DNA of 64,000 bases. Origin: DASPJR01 sp035628505 (GTDB lineage: Bacteria > Planctomycetota > SZUA-567 > H5-PLA8). The position numbers were made by a program, and so were the translations under genes. The notes beneath the pieces were generated by a model that saw nothing but the letters and a program-made list of their open reading frames with translations, was not told the DNA's origin and did not search any database. This document shows, piece after piece, positions 50,654 through 59,237 of this stretch. The stretch is taken from assembly GCA_035628505.1 (NCBI GenBank), contig DASPJR010000164.1, positions 1 to 64,000 on the forward strand, read 5' to 3'. Each line of letters begins with the position of its first letter. Within the stretch, counting starts at the first letter, position 1.

Positions 50654-51901
50654 ATGGTTCTGACGCAGCGGCGCAATACAGTTCAGGTTCCAGTCGGAAA
50701 AGTCAAAGTCGGCGGACAGGCGCCGGTGGTCGTGCAGTCCATGACGAACACCGATACGGCCGATATCGCTTCGACCACGAAGCAGATTATCGAGCTGGCC
50801 AATGCCGGTTCGGAACTGGTCCGCATTACCGTCAATCTTCCGCCTGCGGCCGCAGCCGTGGCCGAGATAAAAAAGCGCTGCCTCGATGCCGGCGTGGACG
50901 TGCCGCTCGTCGGAGACTTTCACTATAACGGACACAAGCTGCTCACCGAATACCCTGATTGCGCGAAGGCCCTTGATAAATACCGCATTAATCCCGGCAA
51001 CGTCGGCCGCGGAAAGGCGCGTGACGTTCAGTTTTCCACCATCTGCCAGATCGCCAAAGACAACAACAAGCCGGTCCGCATTGGCGTGAATGCCGGGTCG
51101 CTGAACCAGGACCTGGTGATGGAGAAGATGCAGGAGAACACGGACAAGGACCTGGGCAAGGATCCCGACGAGATCATCAATGAATGCATGATCATCTCGG
51201 CACTGCAGTCAACGCAGCTGGCTTTGGATTGCGGCCTGCGCAAGGACCAGATCATCATTTCCTGCAAAATCTCAAAGCCCATCCATCTCATTTCGCTCTA
51301 CCGCGAGCTCTCGAAGAAAACCGATCAGCCGCTGCACCTGGGATTGACCGAAGCAGGCATGGGTTTAAAGGGCCACGTCTGGTCGGCAGCATCGATGGGC
51401 ATTCTGCTGGCGGACGGAATCGGCGACACCATCCGCGTTTCGCTCACCCCCACCCCCGGCGGCGACCGTCGGCAGGAAGTGTATGCGGCGTGCGAGCTGC
51501 TCCAATCCCTCAGCCTGCGCTCATTCGCGCCGGCGGTGACGGCGTGCCCGGGCTGCGGACGGACGACGAGCACGACGTTCCAGGAGCTGGCTGAAGAAGT
51601 CCAGGGCTACCTGCGCGACATGATGCCCAGCTGGAAAAAACAGTACGAAGGCGTCGAGACCATGACGCTGGCAGTGATGGGCTGCGTGGTCAACGGACCG
51701 GGCGAATCAAAGGCCGCAAACATAGGCATCAGCCTTCCCGGCACCGGCGAAGCGCCGCACTGCCCCGTCTACATCGATGGAAAGAACTTCACCACGCTGC
51801 AGGGAACGCCGAAGGACCTGGCTGTGCAGTTCCGCAAGCTGGTGGATGATTATGTCGCCACGAAGTACGCGAAGAAGGAACCACTCGCGGCGGCGAAGTG
51901 A
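50654..51901 (+). CDS. ispG: 4-hydroxy-3-methylbut-2-enyl-diphosphate synthase
   Basis: 415 residues. N-terminal PVVVQSMTNTDTAD, GDFHYNG, RINPGNVG and GVNAGSLN are the TIM-barrel signatures of IspG/GcpE. The iron-sulfur ligands are Cys298 and Cys301 (CPGCGR), Cys344 and the glutamate in GCVVNGPGE. It converts methylerythritol cyclodiphosphate to HMBPP in the MEP isoprenoid pathway. It lacks the large central insert found in the plant/Chlamydia-type enzyme. AAGGGA lies ten bases before the ATG. A strong promoter precedes it and the glycosyltransferase gene starts 9 bases after its stop. Confidence 0.96.
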   Translation: MVLTQRRNTVQVPVGKVKVGGQAPVVVQSMTNTDTADIASTTKQIIELANAGSELVRITVNLPPAAAAVAEIKKRCLDAGVDVPLVGDFHYNGHKLLTEYPDCAKALDKYRINPGNVGRGKARDVQFSTICQIAKDNNKPVRIGVNAGSLNQDLVMEKMQENTDKDLGKDPDEIINECMIISALQSTQLALDCGLRKDQIIISCKISKPIHLISLYRELSKKTDQPLHLGLTEAGMGLKGHVWSAASMGILLADGIGDTIRVSLTPTPGGDRRQEVYAACELLQSLSLRSFAPAVTACPGCGRTTSTTFQELAEEVQGYLRDMMPSWKKQYEGVETMTLAVMGCVVNGPGESKAANIGISLPGTGEAPHCPVYIDGKNFTTLQGTPKDLAVQFRKLVDDYVATKYAKKEPLAAAK

Positions 51902-51910
51902 AAGTAAGCT

Positions 51911-53077
51911 TTGCGCATTCTGATCCTGCACAACCGCTACCGTCTGCCCGGCGGCGAAGATGTCGCCGCCGCGGCGCAGGCGCGGCTGCTCACCGAACGC
52001 GGCCACGACGTACGGCTGTTCGAAAAAGACAACCGGGAAATCGACGGTTATGGGCTGCTGGGAAAAGCAGCACTGTTCTTCAAGATGTCTGAAAACACGG
52101 GGGCGGCGGAGGAAGTCCGCAAAATCGTCGACGATTTCAAGCCCCTCGTCGCGCACATTCACAATACGCTTCCACTGCTGAGCCCGGCCATTTATTCGCC
52201 GCTGAAAAATGCCGGCGTGAAGGTGATCCAGTACCTGCACAACTACCGCCTGGCGTGCCCGGCCGGCACGCTCTTCCGCGACGGGCAGCCGTGCTCGCTC
52301 TGCGTTGATGGCGGCCTCAAGCATGCCGTTAAACACAGATGCTGGACAGGCTCGACCTTTGCAACCCTGGGCTTGACACGCATGCTCGACCGCCATCGCC
52401 GCGCGCAAACCTGGCACAAGAAAGTGGATCTCTTTGTCGCGCTGAACGGTTACATGCGGGAGCTGCTCGTAACAAAGGGAATCGTGCCGGCAGATCGCAT
52501 CGTGGTTCAGCCCAACTATGTCGCCGCGGGTGAGCCATGCGGAACAAGCGGCGAAGATTTTGTTTTCCTGGGGCGGCTCACGCCAGAGAAAGGCGTTCGG
52601 ACGCTCCTGCAGGCGCGGCAGAAAGTTCCGGACGCTAGCGTGCGCATCATCGGCGGCGGACCCATGCTCGACGAACTGCGGCAGGAGTTCCCCGAACAGG
52701 CCGGCGCACTTTTGGGGCAGTTGCCACGGGAGGAAGCGCTGGCACAGCTCAGCCGAGCGCGTGCACTGATCTTTCCATCTCTGTGGCCGGAAGGCTGCCC
52801 GTCGACGATCCTCGAGGCATTCGCGCTTGGAAAACCGGTAATCGCTTCACGCGTCGCCGGCGCGGTGGAACTGGTGGACGACGGCGTAAACGGTTTGCTT
52901 TTTGAACCCGGAAATGCCGAGGCGCTGGCTGCGTGCATGCGCAAGCTGCGGGAAAACCCAGAGCTCGCTTCCGCCATGGGAAGCGCTGCCCGCGCAAAAT
53001 ATGAGAAAACATTTTCGCCCGAGGCCGGCTACGCGCGGATGCTCGAGAATTACACGCGACTGGGATTGACGCCCTGA
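51911..53077 (+). CDS. GT-B (family 4-like) glycosyltransferase
   Basis: 388 residues starting at a TTG, the first start codon after the ispG stop (9-base gap) and in frame with LRILILHNRYRLPGGEDVAA, a typical GT4 N-terminus. The nucleotide-sugar half shows FVFLGRLTPEKGVRTLLQA, VRIIGGGPML and FPSLWPEGCPSTILEAFALG with the EX7E-type motif. It transfers a sugar from a nucleotide donor to a glycan or lipid. It is probably co-transcribed with ispG, which may be accidental. A cysteine-rich segment (LACPAGTLFRDGQPCSLCVD, ~112-131) is seen in some GT4 enzymes. It abuts the convergent beta-helix gene with no spacer. Confidence 0.9.
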   Translation: MRILILHNRYRLPGGEDVAAAAQARLLTERGHDVRLFEKDNREIDGYGLLGKAALFFKMSENTGAAEEVRKIVDDFKPLVAHIHNTLPLLSPAIYSPLKNAGVKVIQYLHNYRLACPAGTLFRDGQPCSLCVDGGLKHAVKHRCWTGSTFATLGLTRMLDRHRRAQTWHKKVDLFVALNGYMRELLVTKGIVPADRIVVQPNYVAAGEPCGTSGEDFVFLGRLTPEKGVRTLLQARQKVPDASVRIIGGGPMLDELRQEFPEQAGALLGQLPREEALAQLSRARALIFPSLWPEGCPSTILEAFALGKPVIASRVAGAVELVDDGVNGLLFEPGNAEALAACMRKLRENPELASAMGSAARAKYEKTFSPEAGYARMLENYTRLGLTP

Positions 53078-54820
53078 TCACTTTGCCGGACGAGGACCGT
53101 AATGCGGAAGTGCGGCACCCGCCTCGTACGCACCGCGGTCGGGAGCTTTCCCGGTAAAACCATCGTTTATTCCCGGAAGAATAGCGCCGGTGTCGATGAC
53201 GGGCGCGTCTTTCTTCAGGCGCAGGTCATTAGCTTTGAGGGGTGCCTGAGCATTTGGATCGGCCGGAGGCGCGGCATTGGATTCGAAAAGCGAATCGGGC
53301 TCAACGACCAGAAGATTCCGGTAAACCGGCGCTTTAGTTTTGACGGATTCCGCGGTCTGATAGCGCTGCTTGTTCCACTTCAGGAAGATGGAAAACGGTC
53401 CGCCTGCAAATGCGTCGTAATCGAAGTCGCAGCCCAACATCATAGGCTGGCACTCGAATGCGTACGGAGCCTTTGTGCCGACATAGAGATTGTTGCGCAG
53501 GACGCAGTTTCGGACTTTTGCATCGGTCATCAGGATCAGCGGCGGGCCCTCTTTGACGACCGTGTTATGCATCATCAATGCACCCGACGGGCTGTTATGC
53601 ATCTTGAACGGCTCAGCCGTAACGTTGTAAAGGGCGTTTCTTAGAACGTAGACTGGGCCGCCATAAACAGGCTGAACGGAGAGTCCCTGATAAACATTGG
53701 TCAACCGGTTGTAAAAGCAGCGTGTGTTGCGTTCGGAATAATCCATCTCAATACCGTCGTCGGTGCACTCACTGATGTCGTTGTTGTGAATGTCAATCGC
53801 TGCGCACCGCGCCGAGGGAAAGGTATCGATCGCATCAGCGAAAGCTGAAATCCGATTGTAGCAGATGACATGGCCGGCCCCGGTTATCTGGATCCCCCGC
53901 GCGCTTTCGATCCCCTTAGTGCGCGGCCAGGTGCTGGGACCGGAGATCGTATTGTCGCTGATGAAAAATCCGCGCACATTGTCTTTGCCGTTGCGCGTAC
54001 AGGCGATTCCGAAATCGACGCCCGAAATAGTGCAGCGCTTGATGACGATGCCTGAACAATCCTGGACGACGATGCCATAATCGGCGTTGCGGATCGTCAG
54101 TCCCTCGAACCAGAGGTCGTGCGTGTCATTGGCCGCGATAACGCGTGAGCCCTTCCCCGTTTTACCCGGCCCATTGAGAACGACCTCGCCGTCACCGGCT
54201 GCGCACCACGCTATCGGCTTGCCGGGCTCGCCGTTCCGGTTGATTTCGACCATGCCTTCGTAGGTTCCAGCATGCAGCAGGAAAATGTCTCCCGGCTTGG
54301 CATTTTTCTGCGCTGCAGCGATCCCCTTGAACGGATCGGCGGCTGTTCCGCTGCCGCCGCCGCTTCCGGGCGCGACATGAAATTTCCTGGCGTTTTCGCT
54401 CAGCTCCGGTTCGCCGCGCGTCCGCGCAGTCAAAAGCTTTTCGGCCGTTCCGCCGTCGGGGTCGCTGAGTGCCAGCTTCAGCTCGTATTCAGTCGCCGGC
54501 GTCAGAAAGAGAACGCTTCCGGCAAACAGCCAGGCGGACTCAGGAACGTCCAGCTTCGTTCCGTGTTCAGCGGTCTTATGCGCGCCTTTTTCGACTCTGA
54601 AAAGCGGAGCGCCCGCGCGCCACTCGGCCGAGTCCTTCACGCGCCAGAAAACTTCTATGCGTGCGTTCGCGTTGTCGTCACCGGAAATAATCCAGTAAGT
54701 GCCCAGACAATGCAGCGTCGGAGGTTCGAGGACCGGATCGGCGAGGGGCGTTGCCGCATTCTCGGCGTGTGTCGCGCAGGCCAATGCACTGATCGCCAGG
54801 GCAGCCAGGACCTTCCGCAT
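53078..54820 (-). CDS. Secreted right-handed beta-helix protein
   Basis: 580 residues. Signal peptide (residues 1-19, ALACATHA-EN). Residues ~25-130 form a fibronectin-like beta domain; GGGSGTAADPFKGIAAAQKN (~153-172) is the standard lead-in to a parallel beta-helix, which runs to ~480 with rungs such as HDLWFEGLTIRNADYGIVVQ, VIKRCTISGVDFGIA and NNDISECTDDGIEMDYSE. Such helices are often polysaccharide lyases or hydrolases; the conserved acidic residues cannot be assigned a mechanism. AGGAG precedes the ATG by six bases. It starts 9 bases after the transglutaminase gene stops, so the two form an operon. Confidence 0.85.
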   Translation of the reverse strand: MRKVLAALAISALACATHAENAATPLADPVLEPPTLHCLGTYWIISGDDNANARIEVFWRVKDSAEWRAGAPLFRVEKGAHKTAEHGTKLDVPESAWLFAGSVLFLTPATEYELKLALSDPDGGTAEKLLTARTRGEPELSENARKFHVAPGSGGGSGTAADPFKGIAAAQKNAKPGDIFLLHAGTYEGMVEINRNGEPGKPIAWCAAGDGEVVLNGPGKTGKGSRVIAANDTHDLWFEGLTIRNADYGIVVQDCSGIVIKRCTISGVDFGIACTRNGKDNVRGFFISDNTISGPSTWPRTKGIESARGIQITGAGHVICYNRISAFADAIDTFPSARCAAIDIHNNDISECTDDGIEMDYSERNTRCFYNRLTNVYQGLSVQPVYGGPVYVLRNALYNVTAEPFKMHNSPSGALMMHNTVVKEGPPLILMTDAKVRNCVLRNNLYVGTKAPYAFECQPMMLGCDFDYDAFAGGPFSIFLKWNKQRYQTAESVKTKAPVYRNLLVVEPDSLFESNAAPPADPNAQAPLKANDLRLKKDAPVIDTGAILPGINDGFTGKAPDRGAYEAGAALPHYGPRPAK

Positions 54821-54829
54821 GCGGGGCTC

Positions 54830-56809
54830 CTACTTCTGATCGGCCAGTTCGACAATGAGAGATTTCATGAGAGGCTTCTGCGCACAGTTGATCGTCCATT
54901 TGTCTTCAGGCGAGGCGGCAACATGCACGTCCCGCTTTTCCTGGCCGTCTTCGTCCCAGATGTACGTGATCTTTACCGGCCGGAAGCCGCCGTGCGGCTC
55001 TTTGTAATCCGCATCGATGCGCAGGTTGAGAATGCCCGCTGTGTTGCGCTGCTGTCCCGAAAAACGAAGCAGCGCCGAACGCGTGCCGGCCGGAACGTCT
55101 GAGCAGACCAGCTGCGTGCTGAGACCCTGCGTCGGACCTTCAACGTGGCCGAATTTCCTGAACGTCTTTCCCCCATCAAAAGAGGCTTCGATGTCGAACA
55201 TGTCGTTCTTGTCGCGCGCGCGGTAATGGAATCCGGTGCGCAGGCGGACCATGTCGCCGGGAGTCTCGACGGCATAGGTGATATCGCCTTTGCCGGCCGT
55301 CAGGAAAAACGGTTCGCCTTTCACATTGTTAAGCACGGGCTTGAAATCTTTGTAGGTCAGATTTTTGCCCTTGTTGTCGATCGTTGAGGCCTCGATGGTG
55401 ATCGTGCCCTCCGCAGGGCCAGCACTGGCGGTGATCGCGTTCGGGCCTTGTGTGAGCGCCGGGAGCACGCGCTGCGAGTGCTGAACGTCGTGCGAAAGTT
55501 TAAGTCGCTCGAGTCCCGTGCCAGCTCCTTTCATTGTCACTTTCAAGCGGTAATCGTAGCGGCGGTAGCAGAGGTTTGTCAGGTCGATGGATTGGGAACC
55601 GGTGGCTGTAATCTTCGCCACGTCTTTCCAGTCCAGCCCGTGATTGTCCGAGTATGCCACGGAGATTTCGCCGCCGGCGCCGATAACTGCGCTGAGCTCA
55701 GCCGTGCCGCTCAGATAGATATAGCTGCTGGGCATGCGCACGATCATCGAGCCTGGCTTGGATGCATCGGCAACGTGAACCGCAGGCACGGCCTTGTCTT
55801 CAGCGGTGCTGGCGATGTTTTCAGCGCTGAGCAGCCCCTTGCGGAAAGCGCCCGAGGCCAGCGGCAATTCGTATTCGTGAAGTCCATTGCCGACCCGGCC
55901 GGGTGCGATGTCGCCGTATTTCGGCGTGTAGCGGTAGTCATCTTTGCCGACCTTGGCTTTGGCCGACCAGAGTTCCTGTTTTTCGAGCTGATTGACGTGC
56001 ATGCCTTTGTTGAACCAGTTTCGGGTGAGCCGCTCGCCCTCGCGCAGCTGAACGTTCACCTGGTAACCGAGCGCATGGCCATACTCGTAGACAAAGGTCT
56101 TCTTCTTGTCCGCGTATTCTCCCATGCTGGCGTACCAGCCGTGCGTGGCGGCCATGAACCAACCGTTGTCGTCGTAAAATGGACAATTTGCCAGCACTTC
56201 AGGACCTTTCTTCCAGCCGCGGCCTCGCATGAACTCGCGCAGTTTCTTGTCGTTGTCTTTGAATCCCGGATTCTTCTCGTACCACTCCATGACACCGCTG
56301 GTGAGTTCGTCGACGCTCGCAATTTTCCCATCCGGCTTGGGGAAATAGGTCATCAGGGACGAATCGAGCATGTGCCAGGCGCCGTCGAAATAAACCTCTG
56401 GAACGCTGTGCGCAATGATGCCCCAGCCGCGAGCCTGCAGGCCGACGTGGCGTGCGAGCGCGCAGAGGTTGGCCGACGCGCAGCAGCACTGCCCGTAGCC
56501 GTAAACGTTCCAACATTTGATGACATCATGCGGATGGTTTTCATCGCTCAGGAATTCATTGGGCGGACTATCCTGATGGCGGAAGCGGAAGACGCTCTCA
56601 AAACATTTGAGAGCCTTTTCCTGGTCGCTCATTCCATCTTTGATGAACGAGCGCTTCCAGGCATCGATGCTGGACACATCTTCGACTTTGTCGCTCAGAA
56701 CTTTAACAAAACTGACAACTCCCGGGCGTGCCTGGTCTGCGGCGGGTGCAGTCACTGCGAAAAGCGCAACAGCGAGCGTTAAAAAAAGGGAGGCGAATGG
56801 TCGGATCAT
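54830..56809 (-). CDS. Secreted transglutaminase-like protein
   Basis: 659 residues from the ATG at 56809 (GGAG seven bases upstream); an in-frame ATG at 56839 lacks a site. Signal peptide 1-24. The transglutaminase-like core is at ~60-155: GQCCCASANLCALARHVGLQ provides Cys108-110, HSVPEVYFDGAWHMLDSS provides His134 and Asp149. Beyond ~350 are beta-sandwich segments with repeated strands (SIDLTNLCYRRYDYRLKV), suggesting carbohydrate-binding or Ig-like modules. It may be a peptidase or amidase in the periplasm. First gene of a two-gene operon with the beta-helix protein, divergent from the epimerase gene at 57.0 kb. Confidence 0.82.
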   Translation of the reverse strand: MIRPFASLFLTLAVALFAVTAPAADQARPGVVSFVKVLSDKVEDVSSIDAWKRSFIKDGMSDQEKALKCFESVFRFRHQDSPPNEFLSDENHPHDVIKCWNVYGYGQCCCASANLCALARHVGLQARGWGIIAHSVPEVYFDGAWHMLDSSLMTYFPKPDGKIASVDELTSGVMEWYEKNPGFKDNDKKLREFMRGRGWKKGPEVLANCPFYDDNGWFMAATHGWYASMGEYADKKKTFVYEYGHALGYQVNVQLREGERLTRNWFNKGMHVNQLEKQELWSAKAKVGKDDYRYTPKYGDIAPGRVGNGLHEYELPLASGAFRKGLLSAENIASTAEDKAVPAVHVADASKPGSMIVRMPSSYIYLSGTAELSAVIGAGGEISVAYSDNHGLDWKDVAKITATGSQSIDLTNLCYRRYDYRLKVTMKGAGTGLERLKLSHDVQHSQRVLPALTQGPNAITASAGPAEGTITIEASTIDNKGKNLTYKDFKPVLNNVKGEPFFLTAGKGDITYAVETPGDMVRLRTGFHYRARDKNDMFDIEASFDGGKTFRKFGHVEGPTQGLSTQLVCSDVPAGTRSALLRFSGQQRNTAGILNLRIDADYKEPHGGFRPVKITYIWDEDGQEKRDVHVAASPEDKWTINCAQKPLMKSLIVELADQK

Positions 56810-57001
56810 ATTGAATCTCCGCTTGTTCTTGAGCCTCATTACACCGCATGCAGGCGCAGAGAATCTGCAAAGTCCCGGATATGTTACTTTTCGTCAAAAG
56901 ACCGATCAGGACGTCATGACAGGCCGGCTCCTCTGCAGCGACGTTCACTAGGTCCGTTTTTCACTCCCACGTAAGCTCAGCTATGGTGTAGAGTCGCACA
57001 T

Positions 57002-58051
57002 ATGAAGCATGAAACCACAAGCCTTCCCGAGTCCATCGCATCGGTCGAGCAACTCGAAACGCTGCTCAGCCAGCCGACGGATTCTGTCGTCGACATGTTC
57101 CGCCGCATCAGCGGGGACGTCATAGTTCTCGGTGTTGGCGGGAAAATGGGTCCGACTCTCGCCCGCATGGTCCGGCGAGCGACTGATGCTGCAGGCGTAA
57201 AGCGGCGCGTTATCGGCGTGTCCCGGTTCGGCAGCGGCCCGCTGAAGGCGCAGTTGGAAGCGCACGGGATATCCACGATCGCCTGCGATCTGCTCGATCA
57301 GGAACAGCTCAATTCGCTGCCTGATGTGCCGAATGTCATTTACATGGCGGCCCTGAAATTCGGCTCGACTGGCAATGAAGCGCGGACGTGGGCGATGAAT
57401 TCGTACCTGCCCGGCATGGTCAGCCAGAAATACCGACGCAGCCGCATCGTTGCCTTCTCGACCGGAAATGTCTATGGCCTCGCACCGGTTGCACAGGGCG
57501 GCTCTTTGGAAACCGACACACCCAACCCCATCGGCGAATACGCCATCAGTTGCCTGGGTCGTGAACGCATTTTCGAACACTTCAGCCGCACGCTGAACAT
57601 TCCCATGTCGTTCATCCGGTTGAATTACGCCACTGAAATGCGCTACGGCGTGATTGTGGACATGGCCCAGCGTGTTGCGTCAGGCGAACCCATCGATCTG
57701 ACGATGGGTAACTGCAACGCCATCTGGCAGGCCGACGCCAACGCGCAGTCTCTGCTCACGCTGGAAGCGGCGCGCACGCCTCCGTTCGTGCTGAACGTGA
57801 CGGGCCCGGAAATTCTAAGCGTGCGCCGCGTCGCACTGCAGATCGGCGCGCTGCTCGGGCGCGAGGTTCGTTTCAGCGGAACGGAAGCACCGACCTCGGC
57901 AGTCAGCAATGCGCAGCTCAGCCATCGGCTTTATGGTTATCCGCGAGTCTCGATCGAACAGGTCATCCGCTGGACGGCAGACTGGGTGCGGCGCGGCGGT
58001 GAGAACATCGGCAAGCCCACGCATTTCGAGGCACGCGACGGAAAGTATTAG
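57002..58051 (+). CDS. NAD-dependent epimerase/dehydratase-family protein with altered active site
   Basis: 349 residues. An extended-SDR fold with the nucleotide motif VIVLGVGGKMGPTLARM (40-56), STGNVYGL (153-160) and EYAISCLGRERIFEHF (179-194). The usual catalytic YxxxK reads Y180-A-I-S-C184: the lysine is replaced by cysteine. Either catalysis differs or another residue serves; the Tyr is kept. The first ~35 residues are an extra helical lead. A dihydrodipicolinate-synthase-like gene follows after a 103-base gap with a word-type hairpin, on the same strand. The pairing suggests one pathway, substrate unknown. Weak ribosome site. Confidence 0.8.
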   Translation: MKHETTSLPESIASVEQLETLLSQPTDSVVDMFRRISGDVIVLGVGGKMGPTLARMVRRATDAAGVKRRVIGVSRFGSGPLKAQLEAHGISTIACDLLDQEQLNSLPDVPNVIYMAALKFGSTGNEARTWAMNSYLPGMVSQKYRRSRIVAFSTGNVYGLAPVAQGGSLETDTPNPIGEYAISCLGRERIFEHFSRTLNIPMSFIRLNYATEMRYGVIVDMAQRVASGEPIDLTMGNCNAIWQADANAQSLLTLEAARTPPFVLNVTGPEILSVRRVALQIGALLGREVRFSGTEAPTSAVSNAQLSHRLYGYPRVSIEQVIRWTADWVRRGGENIGKPTHFEARDGKY

Positions 58052-58053
58052 TC

Positions 58054-58137
58054 CGGTTTCTGGTTTGACGTTTCTCGTTTCTGGTTAAGTTCGTAATGGC
58101 ACCGTTAACCAGAGACCAGAGACGAGAACCAGACACC
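58054..58137. repeat. TCTGGTT/CGAGA-word inverted repeat
   Basis: TTTCTGGTT and TTTCTCG words (58054-58088) face AACCAGA and GACGAGA words (58105-58137). CTGGTTAA (58081-58088) and TTAACCAG (58105-58112) are exact inverse copies; the outer arms pair in several registers. Lies between two same-strand genes. Confidence 0.75.
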
Positions 58138-58154
58138 AAGCAACGGGGGCGCTC

Positions 58155-59222
58155 ATGCCTGACATCCGGCCGAACATTCACAACATTATTCAGCGGGGCA
58201 TCGCGATCCCGGCTTGTCCACTGGCACTGACGGCTCAGCGCAAGCTCGATGAGCGCCGCCAGCGCGCGCTGATCCGCTATTACAACGCGGCCGGCCCAAG
58301 CGGCCTGGCCGTTGGCGTGCACACGACTCAGTTTGCGATCCGCGATCCGAAGATCGGGCTCTTCAAGCCGGTGCTGGAACTCGCGGCGGAAGAAATCACT
58401 CGCCTGGACAAAACGCGCACTGAACCTCTGGTGCGAATTGCCGGCGTGTGCGGCGCGACGAAAAAAGCAGTCGCCGAAGCCGAATTTGTCTACGAGCGCG
58501 GTTACCACGCCGGATTGCTGAGCCTGTCGGAGCTGCAGAAGGCCAGCGACGATAAACTCATTGAACATTGCAAAGCCGTCGCCGAAATTATTCCGCTCGT
58601 TGGATTCTATCTGCAGCCTGCGGCAGGCGGACGGATTCTCCCCTACTCTTTCTGGCGCCGCTTCGCCGAAATCGACAACGTTGTTGCGATCAAGATTGCG
58701 CCATTTAACCGCTATCAAACGATTGACGTGGTCCGTGCGGTGGCCGAATCCGGCCGGCGAGATATTGCGCTTTATACGGGCAACGACGACAGCATCGTGG
58801 TTGATCTGCTGACCGCCTTCCGCTTCAACACAAACGGCTCGCCGGTCGAACGCCGCATCGTCGGCGGCCTGCTCGGGCACTGGTCGGTCTGGGCGCAGAA
58901 AGCCGTGGAGCTGCTGAAAATGTGCCACCTGGCCGTACGCCAGGGCGGCGATGTTCCGGCCGAGCTGCTGCGGCGCAGCATCGAAATCACCGACTGCAAC
59001 GCCGCGTTTTTCGATTCAGCCAACGGCTTTGCCGGCTGCATCGCCGGTCTGCATGAAGTGCTGCGAAGGCAGGGACTGCTTGAAGGAATCTGGTGTCTCG
59101 ATCCGAAAGAGACGCTCAGCAAGGGACAGCTGGAAGAGATCGACCGCGTCTATGCCGCTTACCCGCACTTGAACGATGACCGTTTTGTGCAGGAACATCG
59201 CGACGAGTGGCTGAAGAATTAA
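58155..59222 (+). CDS. Dihydrodipicolinate synthase-family protein
   Basis: 355 residues, longer than DapA (~290), with a ~60-residue C-terminal extension. The Schiff-base lysine is Lys180 in VVAIKIAPFNR and the catalytic tyrosine is in GFYLQPAAGG (Tyr152). GVHTTQFA (~54-61) sits where DapA has its TTGE-type substrate motif, so the substrate probably differs from pyruvate plus aspartate semialdehyde. Members include aldolases and decarboxylating lyases for keto-sugars. It follows the altered epimerase gene and is convergent with nagA (15-base gap). A GGGGGCG stretch precedes the ATG. Confidence 0.87.
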   Translation: MPDIRPNIHNIIQRGIAIPACPLALTAQRKLDERRQRALIRYYNAAGPSGLAVGVHTTQFAIRDPKIGLFKPVLELAAEEITRLDKTRTEPLVRIAGVCGATKKAVAEAEFVYERGYHAGLLSLSELQKASDDKLIEHCKAVAEIIPLVGFYLQPAAGGRILPYSFWRRFAEIDNVVAIKIAPFNRYQTIDVVRAVAESGRRDIALYTGNDDSIVVDLLTAFRFNTNGSPVERRIVGGLLGHWSVWAQKAVELLKMCHLAVRQGGDVPAELLRRSIEITDCNAAFFDSANGFAGCIAGLHEVLRRQGLLEGIWCLDPKETLSKGQLEEIDRVYAAYPHLNDDRFVQEHRDEWLKN

Positions 59223-59237
59223 GCTGACGAAAGCGGC

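Noticed and set aside
55448..56782. 444-codon open frame on the plus strand
   Set aside because: Antisense to the transglutaminase-like gene, which has a signal peptide and a catalytic triad; the plus frame shows neither motif nor ribosome site.
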